DNA from: an uncultured Pelagibacteraceae bacterium
GTDB taxonomy: Bacteria; Pseudomonadota; Alphaproteobacteria; Pelagibacterales; Pelagibacteraceae
Length of the DNA: 33,015 bases
Reading direction: 5' to 3'
NCBI GenBank assembly: GCA_902610655.1
Contig: CACLWL010000010.1
Location: forward strand, 1 to 33,015
A model generated the notes under the pieces. That model worked only from the letters and a program-made list of their open reading frames with translations, did not search any database and was not told the origin of the DNA. Both the position numbers and the translations under genes were made by a program. Shown here one piece after another: positions 7,485 through 15,661 of this stretch; the first letter of the stretch is position 1; every line of letters starts with the position of its first letter.

Positions 7485-8814
7485 TGTAATTTTTACTTTT
7501 TTGTTCTAGCCATCTAGCAACTCCAAGAAATTTATGATCATCATACTTATCACCAATTAATTGAACTCCTAAAGGTAGGTTATTTTCTCCTTGAAGTAAA
7601 GGTAGAGAAATTGCAGGTGTATGCATATACGACCAAACTCGATTAAAATCTGCGCTTCCTGTGCTTTTTAAACCTTTATCTGCAACTCCTGTGGTACAAG
7701 GACTTAAAACACCGTGATAATCTTCAAATACCTCTTTATAAGACTCATAACTTCTTTTCATAAAATCTACAGCATCTAAATATTCTTTCGCTGAATATTT
7801 CATTCCTCTGGTAATTGCAGATTGCATTTCCTTTGAAAGTTTATTTTTTGATTTTTTATAGTACATCTGAAAATTATTTGCTAAGTCTGATTCATGAATT
7901 ACTCGATGGTACTTGTCTATATCTTTGAAGTATGACGGGGTGTCAAATATTTCAATGTTTTTTTTAAAAGACTTTATAAAAAACTCAAAAGACTCTCTTG
8001 ATTTTTTATCAATTTTTTTCCAACTATCTGTTTTATAAAATATAAACTTAGGTTCAAACATTGGGCCTTTCAAACATTCATCCAACATAAATTCGGAAGA
8101 ATAATGTATTGTAGCTTCATCATAATGATCTTTTTTTATTAATACTTTAGCTAGAAGTGCAACGTCTAAAACTGTTTTTCCAAAAATACCAACGTGATCT
8201 AAATTGTAAGAAGTTCTCAAAACACCATTTCTTGAAATTAAACCATAACTTGGTTTATAACCCACTACACCGCAGTAAGATGCTGGTCTTATTACAGAAC
8301 CACCAGTTTGTGAACCAATTGATAAAGGTGCCATATGAGTTGCTATCACTGCAGCAGATCCACTCGATGATCCGCCAGGTGTTCTAGTATAATCATGAGG
8401 ATTTCTAGTTGGCGGTGGTCCAAGGTATGCTAACTCAGATGTAGCAGTTTTTCCCATTATAATTGCTCCCTCCGATTTTAATAAATCTACAATTTCTGCA
8501 TTCTGTGATTGTGTTTTGCCTTTCCTTAATACAGTTCCACATTCTGTTGGCATATCGTATGTTCCTATTATATCTTTAAGCGCCACAGGAATTCCGTGCA
8601 GCAGTCCCATTGGTTTACCGGACTTCCTGTATGTATCAGCCTCTGTTGCTTTTTCTAACAAAAGCTTTTTATCAAAATAAGCCCATGCTTTTACGTCTTT
8701 CTCAAACTTATCTATTTGAGCTATGTAATGCTCACATAATTCTAAAGATGTAAGTTGAGATTTTCTAATTTTTTCTGCTAGTTCGGAAATTGGCAATGAA
8801 AATAAATTCATCAT
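7477..8814 (-). CDS. Amidase-signature family amidohydrolase
   Basis: 445 residues. Members of the amidase signature family hydrolyse C-N amide bonds with a Ser-cisSer-Lys triad. Lys80 (PVALKDI), the GGSSSGSAA loop (147-155, holding the cis-Ser) and the nucleophile Ser173 in GSQTGGSVIRPASYCG are all present. The length fits stand-alone amidases rather than GatA, and no gatB or gatC lies nearby. The substrate cannot be read from sequence. The position just after dctM (7-base gap) suggests it acts on a compound imported by, or related to, the TRAP transporter. Two adjacent ATGs (8814, 8811) are equally possible starts. Confidence 0.88.
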   Translation of the reverse strand: MMNLFSLPISELAEKIRKSQLTSLELCEHYIAQIDKFEKDVKAWAYFDKKLLLEKATEADTYRKSGKPMGLLHGIPVALKDIIGTYDMPTECGTVLRKGKTQSQNAEIVDLLKSEGAIIMGKTATSELAYLGPPPTRNPHDYTRTPGGSSSGSAAVIATHMAPLSIGSQTGGSVIRPASYCGVVGYKPSYGLISRNGVLRTSYNLDHVGIFGKTVLDVALLAKVLIKKDHYDEATIHYSSEFMLDECLKGPMFEPKFIFYKTDSWKKIDKKSRESFEFFIKSFKKNIEIFDTPSYFKDIDKYHRVIHESDLANNFQMYYKKSKNKLSKEMQSAITRGMKYSAKEYLDAVDFMKRSYESYKEVFEDYHGVLSPCTTGVADKGLKSTGSADFNRVWSYMHTPAISLPLLQGENNLPLGVQLIGDKYDDHKFLGVARWLEQKSKNYNE

Positions 8815-8821
8815 TTATAAA

Positions 8822-10195
8822 TTATTGCGCAAACAATGTGTCTGGTAACCATAATGCTATTCCTGGGAAAATATACATTAAAACCATTGCAAGTATTACA
8901 ATTCCAAGGAAAGGCATGATACCTGAGAAAATTTCCATAAGCTGAACATTCTTACTTTGAACACCTTTTAAATAATAAGCTGACATTGCCATGGGGGGCG
9001 TTAGAAATGAAGTTTGTAAATTTAAAGCGATAAGCATAGCAAAAAAATATGGATTCACTCCAAAAAATTCTACTAATGGTAAAAAGATTGGTACAAAAAT
9101 AATTAGTATTTCAGTCCATTCTAGTGGCCATCCTAAAAGGAAAATAATTATTTGTGTTATAACTAAAAATTGCCATGGCTGTATATCCATTGATTTAAAA
9201 AACTGTTCGAATACCTCGTGTCCACCTAAATAAGAAAATACTGACGCAAAAGTCCAAGAACCAACAAATAACCACATAATCATTGCACTTGTTTTTGCTG
9301 TTAAAAAAACTGACTCTTTAAAATTTTTCCATTTTAGAGATTTATAAAAATATGAAAGCACTAAAGCTCCAAATGCACCAACAGCTGCCGCTTCAGCGGG
9401 TGTAGCTAATCCAGCTAAAATAGTCCCAAGTACCAATATAATAAGTGAAAATAATGGAACAAATGAAACCAAAACCTCTTTTAAAATTTCTGCACGTGGA
9501 GGAATTTCTTCTGCAGCCGGTTTAGGAGCTAAAGATGGATTAAAGTATGCTCTAATTATTACGTAAAGTATATATAATCCAGCTAACATTAATCCTGGAA
9601 ATATAGCTGCAGCAAAAAGCCTTAATGGTGATAACTGAGCTATTACAGCATAAACAATAAGCATGATGCTTGGTGGTATTAAAATTCCTAAACATCCACC
9701 AGAGCAGATAACGCCTGATGCAAATTTTTTATCATACCCGGCTCTTATCATTGCCGGCCACGCAAGAAGGCCCATAAGTGTAACCACAGCTCCAATAATT
9801 CCAGTTGCTGTCGAAAATAATGCACATGTAACGAGTGCTGCGACTGCCATTGATGCAGGAAGTCTGTGTGATGCTAGTCTTATTGCAAAAAATAGTTTTG
9901 CTACAATCCCCGCTCTTTCAACTAAATAACCCATAAATAAAAATAAGGGGACGGCAGTTAAGACGGTGTTGTCCATTATCGTATATGTATTAGAAACTAA
10001 TAAAGAAAATATCCGGTTATCTAATAAATGATCCATTCTGGATGGATCAAAGTAAGCATAATAACCAAAACCAACACCCATAGCTAATAATGTAAATGCA
10101 ATCGGAAAGCCTAATAAAACTGCAAACAAAAATAAACTCATCATTAAAATTGCAATTTCAGGATTTGTTAATTCAAATAACATCTGCTTGATCAT
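8822..10195 (-). CDS. dctM: TRAP transporter large permease subunit (DctM type)
   Basis: 457 residues, highly hydrophobic with about 12 membrane spans. It has the DctM-type pattern: PLFLFMGYLVERAGI, TATGIIGAVVTLMGLLAWPAM, GVICSGGCLGILIPPS (a hallmark of the family) and LGWPLEWTEILIIFVPIF. It forms the Na+-driven translocation channel of a tripartite ATP-independent periplasmic transporter. The start at 10195 overlaps the dctQ end by 23 bases; an internal ATG at 10183 would also work. The sequence style resembles the mannitol/chloroaromatic/2-oxoacid branch (TakM-like), which fits the adjacent alpha-hydroxyacid enzymes. The exact substrate is unknown. Confidence 0.93.
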   Translation of the reverse strand: MIKQMLFELTNPEIAILMMSLFLFAVLLGFPIAFTLLAMGVGFGYYAYFDPSRMDHLLDNRIFSLLVSNTYTIMDNTVLTAVPLFLFMGYLVERAGIVAKLFFAIRLASHRLPASMAVAALVTCALFSTATGIIGAVVTLMGLLAWPAMIRAGYDKKFASGVICSGGCLGILIPPSIMLIVYAVIAQLSPLRLFAAAIFPGLMLAGLYILYVIIRAYFNPSLAPKPAAEEIPPRAEILKEVLVSFVPLFSLIILVLGTILAGLATPAEAAAVGAFGALVLSYFYKSLKWKNFKESVFLTAKTSAMIMWLFVGSWTFASVFSYLGGHEVFEQFFKSMDIQPWQFLVITQIIIFLLGWPLEWTEILIIFVPIFLPLVEFFGVNPYFFAMLIALNLQTSFLTPPMAMSAYYLKGVQSKNVQLMEIFSGIMPFLGIVILAMVLMYIFPGIALWLPDTLFAQ

Positions 10196-10760
10196 CCTTT
10201 TGTGAGGTTCTCATTAGTACTTTTTCTGTTTCTTCAGCATCTGCTGATGCTCTTACTGGCCAATGACCAGTTCTGATGCAAATAATTGCTCTGAATACTT
10301 CACTTACACCTTGTATGGTTAATAATACTCCCGACAATGGTATTAAAGATTTAGCCATGTAAATTTGTATTTGTGCAGGACTATTCCAGCTTGTTTCTTT
10401 TATTTTCCAGGCTAACGCAGCATATTCGTAACCATAAAAAGCTAGAGCTAAAATTCCAGGAAAGAAAAATAAAAAATATAAAATTAGATCGATCCAACCT
10501 TGAACTCTTGTTGGAAATAATCTGTAAATAACATCCCCTCTTACATGAGCTTCAGTTGATAAAGTATACGCGCCTGCCATCATAAAAATAGCACCATACA
10601 TTTGTAAACTAAAATCAAAATTCCATAATGTTGGGCTATTAAATGCATATGCCATAATTACTTCATAGCAAGTTCCCCCCATAAGAATGACAATACACCA
10701 AGAAAATGCTTTTCCCATTGAAGCACTTAGTGTATCTGCGAATTTTATGAAAGATTTCAT
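10173..10760 (-). CDS. dctQ: TRAP transporter small permease subunit (DctQ type)
   Basis: 195 residues with about four membrane spans. Family features are LMGGTCYEVIMAYAFNSPT in the first part, the mid-protein GAYTLSTEAHVRGDVIYRLF, where the conserved His-Val-Arg-x-Asp is clear, and a last span around SLIPLSGVLLTIQGVSEV. DctQ partners DctM in the inner membrane. The C-terminal roughly 30 residues are hydrophilic and overlap the dctM start. It begins 38 bases after a strong terminator hairpin that separates it from dctP, so its expression depends on read-through or a separate promoter. Confidence 0.9.
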   Translation of the reverse strand: MKSFIKFADTLSASMGKAFSWCIVILMGGTCYEVIMAYAFNSPTLWNFDFSLQMYGAIFMMAGAYTLSTEAHVRGDVIYRLFPTRVQGWIDLILYFLFFFPGILALAFYGYEYAALAWKIKETSWNSPAQIQIYMAKSLIPLSGVLLTIQGVSEVFRAIICIRTGHWPVRASADAEETEKVLMRTSQKDDQADVI

Positions 10761-10798
10761 TTTCGTACTTTATGTTAGGTTGTATTAATAAAGCAAAC

Positions 10799-10829
10799 AA
10801 AAAAAAGGGGACCAAATGGTCCCCTTTTT
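10799..10829 (-). terminator. Intrinsic terminator between dctP and dctQM
   Basis: A perfect stem GGGGACC/GGTCCCC (10824-10818 with 10813-10807) closes a 4-base loop and is followed on the minus strand by eight T residues (10806-10799). Adjacent A-T pairs can lengthen the stem. It begins 18 bases after the dctP stop. It is by far the best factor-independent terminator seen in the window. Because it lies inside the transporter operon it probably acts as a partial terminator or RNA-stabilising 3' end, so the binding protein is made in excess over the permeases. On the plus strand the T tract is shorter and no plus-strand gene ends here. Confidence 0.93.
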
Positions 10830-10847
10830 AAATATTTTAGTTAAAAA

Positions 10848-11993
10848 TTATATCTTAACTTTTCCAATTGGTCCGAACTCATTTTCATATGCTAATTTGT
10901 AATTAGGCTGGTTCATCAGCAAGTACTTCATTACTCTCTTAGCGTATGCTTTTTGAGAATCTACGACTTTCTTAAAGAAAGGATCTTTCTTATTGAAATC
11001 ACCGATAACTTTATCCCAACCTTTTAATTGTTGAGCTAAAATCTCATCAGACGTTTGGTAAACATTAACTTTATGTTCATTCATTAATTTAGATAAATCA
11101 GCTGAATACCTAACTAATGCTTTGAAATAGTTATCTGTGTTCGCAGCGTAAGCAGCATTTTTTAATATTGCTTGGTTAGCTGGTGACAGACCGTTAAATG
11201 TTTTATTGTTGATTGGTATTTCAAACATCTCTTGGGATTGGTGGAAACTTCCTAAGTGATAATGCTTAGAAACGTCTTGCATACCAAACTGAGAGTCTGA
11301 AGTTGGGTTGTTAAACTCAGCAGCTTCAATCAATCCAGTTTTCATAGCTGGTTGAATTTCACCGCCTGGTAATTGTCTAACGACCATTCCCATAGCAGTA
11401 AGAACGTTAGTAGCAAGACCAACTGTTCTATACTTCATACCTTTAACATCAGATACTTTAGTTACATTTTTCTTAAACCATCCAAACGGTTGTGCTGGCA
11501 TTGGCATATGAAAAACACCTGTGTAGTCGAAACCTACTTTTTTAATAGTTTCTTCATAAAGTGCTCTTCCTCCACCGTACTCCATCCATCCCATTACTTC
11601 TTGAGATGACATACCGTATGAAGGTCCTGTTCCGAATAAAGATGCTGCTGCATTTTTACCGTACCAGTAAGCTGTTACCCAGTGTCCCATATCTACGGCA
11701 CCTGAACTTACAGCTTGACCAATTTCACTAGTCTTAACAACTGCTCCTACTGGTTGCAGATCTATTTTTAGAGATCCACCTGACATGTCGCTAACCATCT
11801 TGCAGTAATCTCCTGCCATTTCAAAAAAGATGTTAGCTCCACTAGGCCATGCAGCTTGCATTTTTAATGTTTGTGCAGCACCTAAATTTACATAAGGCAT
11901 TGCAACAGCAGCCGCTCCAGCCATAGCCGCAGTTTTAAAGAACTTTCGTCTTGAAGGCGTTTTCCCCTTCAATGATTTTTTTTCTTTAATCAT
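10848..11993 (-). CDS. dctP: TRAP transporter periplasmic substrate-binding protein (TakP/FcbT1-like)
   Basis: 381 residues. The N-terminus has a twin-arginine signal (SRRKFFK at 14-20, then an Ala-rich hydrophobic stretch), so the protein is probably exported folded by Tat. The mature part contains VKGMKYRTVG with the Arg (about 189) that clamps the substrate carboxylate in TRAP binding proteins, then GLIEAAEFNNP and a region rich in aromatics. These resemble the 2-oxoacid/lactate-binding branch (TakP and calcium-lactate type proteins). Translation starts from a strong Shine-Dalgarno (GAGGAG, 12004-11999, 5 bases before the ATG), one of the best in the window, fitting high expression. The gene is followed by the terminator at 10799-10829. 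Confidence 0.93.
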   Translation of the reverse strand: MIKEKKSLKGKTPSRRKFFKTAAMAGAAAVAMPYVNLGAAQTLKMQAAWPSGANIFFEMAGDYCKMVSDMSGGSLKIDLQPVGAVVKTSEIGQAVSSGAVDMGHWVTAYWYGKNAAASLFGTGPSYGMSSQEVMGWMEYGGGRALYEETIKKVGFDYTGVFHMPMPAQPFGWFKKNVTKVSDVKGMKYRTVGLATNVLTAMGMVVRQLPGGEIQPAMKTGLIEAAEFNNPTSDSQFGMQDVSKHYHLGSFHQSQEMFEIPINNKTFNGLSPANQAILKNAAYAANTDNYFKALVRYSADLSKLMNEHKVNVYQTSDEILAQQLKGWDKVIGDFNKKDPFFKKVVDSQKAYAKRVMKYLLMNQPNYKLAYENEFGPIGKVKI

Positions 11994-12110
11994 TATTTCT
12001 CCTCTTACGTTAATTAACTTTATTTAATTTAAGCACAAATGATTGTAAGAGTCTTTTGCTAAATGAACTTATTCAAAATTATTTACAACTTTAAGTAGAA
12101 TTATTATCCT
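11994..12110 (-). promoter_or_regulatory. dctP upstream region with strong ribosome-binding site
   Basis: 117 non-coding bases lie between the D-2-hydroxyacid dehydrogenase gene and dctP. The only clear element is AAGAGGAG at 12006-11999, an excellent Shine-Dalgarno. No convincing -35/-10 pair could be picked with confidence in this AT-rich stretch, but a promoter for the TRAP operon is expected here because the gap is unusually long for this genome. Confidence 0.45.
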
Positions 12111-13064
12111 CTAATTAACCTTATTTTTACAGCTACCAGTTTCAAAGAATTCACTTAAGTTATCTATAGCTAGGTTGGCCATTGCCGTCCTTGTCTCTTT
12201 CGTAGCACTTCCTAAATGTGGAAGTATGAAAGCAGTCTTATGTTTTAAATATCCAGGATTTAAGTTTGGTTCTCCTTTATAAACATCTAAACCAACAGCA
12301 TAAACCTTTCTTCTATCTAAGGCATCAATAAGAGCCTCATCATCTACTATATCACCTCTAGCAACATTAGTTACTACAGCTCCTTTAGGCAAATACTCTA
12401 AAGTCTCTTTATTTATTAAGTTAATTGTCTCCTTGGAAGCAGGACAACATACAGAAAGAACATCTGATACTTCCATTAAACTTTTAAGGTTATCATGGTA
12501 AATAGATCCTTGTTCTTTTTCTGAACTTAATTTTGAACGATTATGATAGTGTACGACCATTCCTAAAGATTTTGCTATATTGGCAATTTTCTGTCCAATT
12601 CTACCCATACCTAAAATTCCAAGTCTTGCTCCAGTTAATTGCTTTCCAATTAAATAATCGGCTGACCATTTCCAATCAGCATCTTTAGCACCTTGAATTC
12701 CCTCGGACGCTCTTCTGCATGCTCCAAGTATTAAAAGAATTCCTATCTCTGCTGTTGCGTCGGTTAAAACATCTGGAGTATTTGTAACAATTATATTTCT
12801 TTTCTTTGCTGCTTCTAAATCTATATTTCCAAAGCCAACAGCAAAATTGGATAAAATTTTAACACTGTCAGGTAGTTTATTTATTGTTTTTTCATCTAAT
12901 TTATCTGTTAATGCCGATAACACTCCATCACACCCATGACTCAACTCGATAAGTTTTTCTTGAGAGTAAAGTTCATCATTTAAATTCAAATTTGCATCGA
13001 ATAGTTCTTTTGCTCTATCTTCATTAGATCTTAGAAGTCTTCTTGTAATTAAGATTTTTTTCAT
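12111..13064 (-). CDS. D-2-hydroxyacid dehydrogenase (glyoxylate/hydroxypyruvate reductase type)
   Basis: 317 residues. NAD(P)-dependent family that reduces glyoxylate, hydroxypyruvate or other 2-keto acids to D-2-hydroxy acids. The nucleotide-binding loop GILGMGRIGQKIA begins at residue 149. The catalytic set Arg236 (NVARGDIVD), Glu265 (YKGEPN) and His283 (LPHLGSAT) is complete. NRSK after the second beta strand of the Rossmann fold (Arg176) would favour NADPH, an inference. The 3-base gap to the FAD dehydrogenase upstream indicates one operon. With the neighbouring FMN and FAD oxidases it could interconvert hydroxy and keto acids. Confidence 0.92.
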   Translation of the reverse strand: MKKILITRRLLRSNEDRAKELFDANLNLNDELYSQEKLIELSHGCDGVLSALTDKLDEKTINKLPDSVKILSNFAVGFGNIDLEAAKKRNIIVTNTPDVLTDATAEIGILLILGACRRASEGIQGAKDADWKWSADYLIGKQLTGARLGILGMGRIGQKIANIAKSLGMVVHYHNRSKLSSEKEQGSIYHDNLKSLMEVSDVLSVCCPASKETINLINKETLEYLPKGAVVTNVARGDIVDDEALIDALDRRKVYAVGLDVYKGEPNLNPGYLKHKTAFILPHLGSATKETRTAMANLAIDNLSEFFETGSCKNKVN

Positions 13065-13067
13065 ATT

Positions 13068-14447
13068 CTAGTTTATATCGAAAATTTTTCCAGGGTTCAT
13101 TATATTATTGGGATCAAGACTACGTTTAATTATTTTCATTACCGGTACATTGTCCGGATGTTCTTTTAACAAATAACTTTTTTTATGAAGTCCTACTCCG
13201 TGCTCACCGGTGATGGTCCCATCAAGTTCTAATGTTTTATCGATTAAAAGATCACTGAATTCTCTTATTTTTTGGTAAACAGTTTTGTCATTTGGATCAT
13301 AAGGAAATAAAACATGAAAATTTCCATCTCCCAAGTGCCCTACCATTGGAGCTCTAAGTCCAAATTTCTTAACTTCTTCTTCTGCAAATTTCACACATTC
13401 AGTTATTTTTGATATTGGAACACAAACATCTGTGGAATAAACCCTTCCATTATTCACTAACGCTTTTACAGAATAATAAACATCCCATCTTGCTCTCCAA
13501 AGATGATTTCTTTCCTCTAAAGTATCAGCCCACTTGAAAGCACTTCCATTATTGTTTTTAGATATATCCTCTACTATTTTAATAGACTCTTTATTGGAAA
13601 TCTCTGTTCCATGAAATTCAAAAAATAATGTTGGTAAAGTTTTAATATCTTTAAGTTTTGAATAATTAATACTAATATCCATTTGATCCTTGTTAAGCAT
13701 TTCAATTCTTGCAATTGGAATACCATACTGAATCGTTTCTTGTGCTGTTTGCACCGCTTCTTCCAGTGTATTAAAATGACATATGGCACTCATCATGCTT
13801 TCTGGTATCGGTGATAATCTTAATTGAATCTCAGTTATAATTCCAAGCGTTCCCTCTGATCCAATAAATAGATTTGTAAGATTATACCCAGCGGAAGTTT
13901 TTTTTGTTCTGCTTCCTGTTTTAATTATTTCTCCGTTTGATAGTACTACTGTTAAACCAGTTATAACAGTTTTCATAGTACCGTACTTTACTGCCATAGT
14001 TCCTGATGCAGAAGTTGATGCCATTCCTCCTATTGCTGCATTTGCCCCAGGATCTATAGGAAAAAATACTCCATCTTCTCTTAAATGTTCGTTTAGTTGT
14101 TCTCTTGTAACGTTAGCCTGCACTCTACAATCAAAATCTGAGGCATTTACCTCTAAAATTTTATTCATTTTTTCTAAAGAAATAGTAATTCCTTTATCAT
14201 TACCGACAACATTTCCCTCTAGCGAAGTCCCAGTTCCAAATGGAACTACCGGTACTTTATGATCATTACATAATTTTAGTATACCTGATACTTCTTCATT
14301 ACTTTCTGGAAATACTACTGCTTGCGATAAAACAGGATCATAGGTATCTTCACCTCTTGCGTAATTTGCTCTGGTTGATTGTGATACAGAAAACCTACCA
14401 CTTAATAAACTTGTAAGTTCTTGCATCAAAGAAGAGTTGTTCATCAA
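13068..14447 (-). CDS. FAD-binding D-lactate/D-2-hydroxyacid dehydrogenase (LDHD/GlcD-like)
   Basis: 459 residues. PCMH-type FAD domain at the N-terminus with VPFGTGTSLEGNVVG (about 68-82) and DPGANAAIGGMASTSASGTMAVKYG. The C-terminal oxidase domain has GHLGDGNFHVLFPYD and the end motif TGEHGVGLHKK, both typical of D-lactate dehydrogenase (cytochrome) and glycolate oxidase GlcD. It would oxidise a D-2-hydroxy acid such as D-lactate to the keto acid and pass electrons to the respiratory chain. No glcE or glcF is adjacent, so a stand-alone LDHD-like enzyme is more likely than glycolate oxidase. The start could be either of two adjacent ATGs (14447, 14444). Confidence 0.9.
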   Translation of the reverse strand: MMNNSSLMQELTSLLSGRFSVSQSTRANYARGEDTYDPVLSQAVVFPESNEEVSGILKLCNDHKVPVVPFGTGTSLEGNVVGNDKGITISLEKMNKILEVNASDFDCRVQANVTREQLNEHLREDGVFFPIDPGANAAIGGMASTSASGTMAVKYGTMKTVITGLTVVLSNGEIIKTGSRTKKTSAGYNLTNLFIGSEGTLGIITEIQLRLSPIPESMMSAICHFNTLEEAVQTAQETIQYGIPIARIEMLNKDQMDISINYSKLKDIKTLPTLFFEFHGTEISNKESIKIVEDISKNNNGSAFKWADTLEERNHLWRARWDVYYSVKALVNNGRVYSTDVCVPISKITECVKFAEEEVKKFGLRAPMVGHLGDGNFHVLFPYDPNDKTVYQKIREFSDLLIDKTLELDGTITGEHGVGLHKKSYLLKEHPDNVPVMKIIKRSLDPNNIMNPGKIFDIN

Positions 14448-14479
14448 TTCAGTATAACAAGCTTAATTAAAAAAGATAC

Positions 14480-15644
14480 TTATCCTAACATTTTTTTTAC
14501 ATTTTCAAGAGCTTGAGAAATATTATCTCTTGATGCCGCAAAACTAAATCTTACATAATCATTACAACTTTTTCCAAAAGCTGTTCCAGGAACTATGGCA
14601 ACTCCTGCTTCGTGCATAGCTTTTTTACAAAATTCAGCACCACTCATCCCTGTTCCGGTTACTTTAGGAAAGGCATAAAAAGCACCTCCTGGCAAACTAC
14701 ACTCTACACCAGGCAAACTATTTAAACCCTCATGAATTAGTTTTCTTCTCGCTGTGAATTTTTCCATCATTTCGTGGATAGAGTCATCAGGACCATCAAG
14801 CGCAGCTATACCTGCAAATTGGGCGGCAGCATTTACGCATGAAACACTGTTAATTAATAGTTTATTAACATGCTCAACAAGATGTTCAGGCCAAAAACTC
14901 CACCCCAGTCTCCAACCAGTCATTGAATAAGCTTTGCTCCAACCCTCTAAAACTATAAGTCTATCTCTTAATTCTGGATAGTTAAAGAAAGATGGCATTT
15001 CTTTGCCATCAAATATTTGTCTACTATAAATCTCGTCACTTAAAATAGTCACATGAGGAAATTTTTTTAATCCTTCAGCCAATTTATCTATTTCTGGTTT
15101 TTCTACAAAACTTCCTGTTGGATTATTTGGATTAATTAATATTAACAATCTTGTTTTATCAGTAATTAAAGAAAGAATTTTATCTGCATTAAATTTTAAA
15201 TCTTTATCTTCAGTTAAGTCATACTTTACTGATGTTGAGCCCGTATAATTAATCATCGACTCATAAATTGGAAAAGCAGGAGTTGGATGAATAATTTCTG
15301 CTCCTGGCTCACCAAAACATTGAATGGCGTAAGTCATGGTAGGTTTTCCACCAGGCATAATTAATATTCTCTCAGAACTTACATCTGTGTTATAACGTTT
15401 TTTAATCCATCTTGTTACAGCTTGCCTGCACTCAGGTATACCATTCGACATTACATATCCATGATGTCCATCATCTAAAGCTTTCTTTGCAGCATCAACT
15501 ACATGTTTTGGAGTTTTAAAATCTGGCTGGCCTAGTCCTAGATGAATCATGGGTTTGCCTTGTGCTTCAAGTTTTTTTTGCCTCTGCCAATACACTGAAG
15601 GCAGTTTCAGTACCTAATCTTTCTAAACTTTTCGCTAACTTCAT
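14480..15644 (-). CDS. Class I/II pyridoxal-phosphate aminotransferase, frame broken at an A8 tract
   Basis: Aspartate/aromatic-type aminotransferase. The natural start appears to be the ATG at 15644, giving MKLAKSLERLGTETAFSVL then AEAKK. The frame then hits TGA just after eight A residues (minus strand; T8 at 15579-15572). The rest continues in another frame as KKLEAQGKPMIHLGLGQPDF to the stop at 14480. Removing one A joins the two parts into about 387 residues, the normal family length. Seen downstream: PNNPTGSF, SDEIYSRQIF and the PLP lysine in EGWSKAYSMTGWRLGW. Without correction, a GTG at 15595 would give a protein lacking the first 20-odd residues. The cause may be a sequencing or assembly error, a real mutation, or slippage on poly(A). 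It sits between the hydroxyacid dehydrogenases, fitting keto acid to amino acid conversion. Confidence 0.88.
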
Positions 15645-15661
15645 TTTATAACTCCAATCTT

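Noticed and set aside
13574..13789. Second minus-strand frame inside the D-lactate dehydrogenase gene
   Set aside because: Out-of-frame shadow; the main frame is continuous and carries all family motifs.
15545..15595. GTG at 15595 as the true aminotransferase start
   Set aside because: It gives a non-family N-terminus (YWQRQ) and ignores the perfect family N-terminus upstream in another frame; the A8 frameshift explains both.
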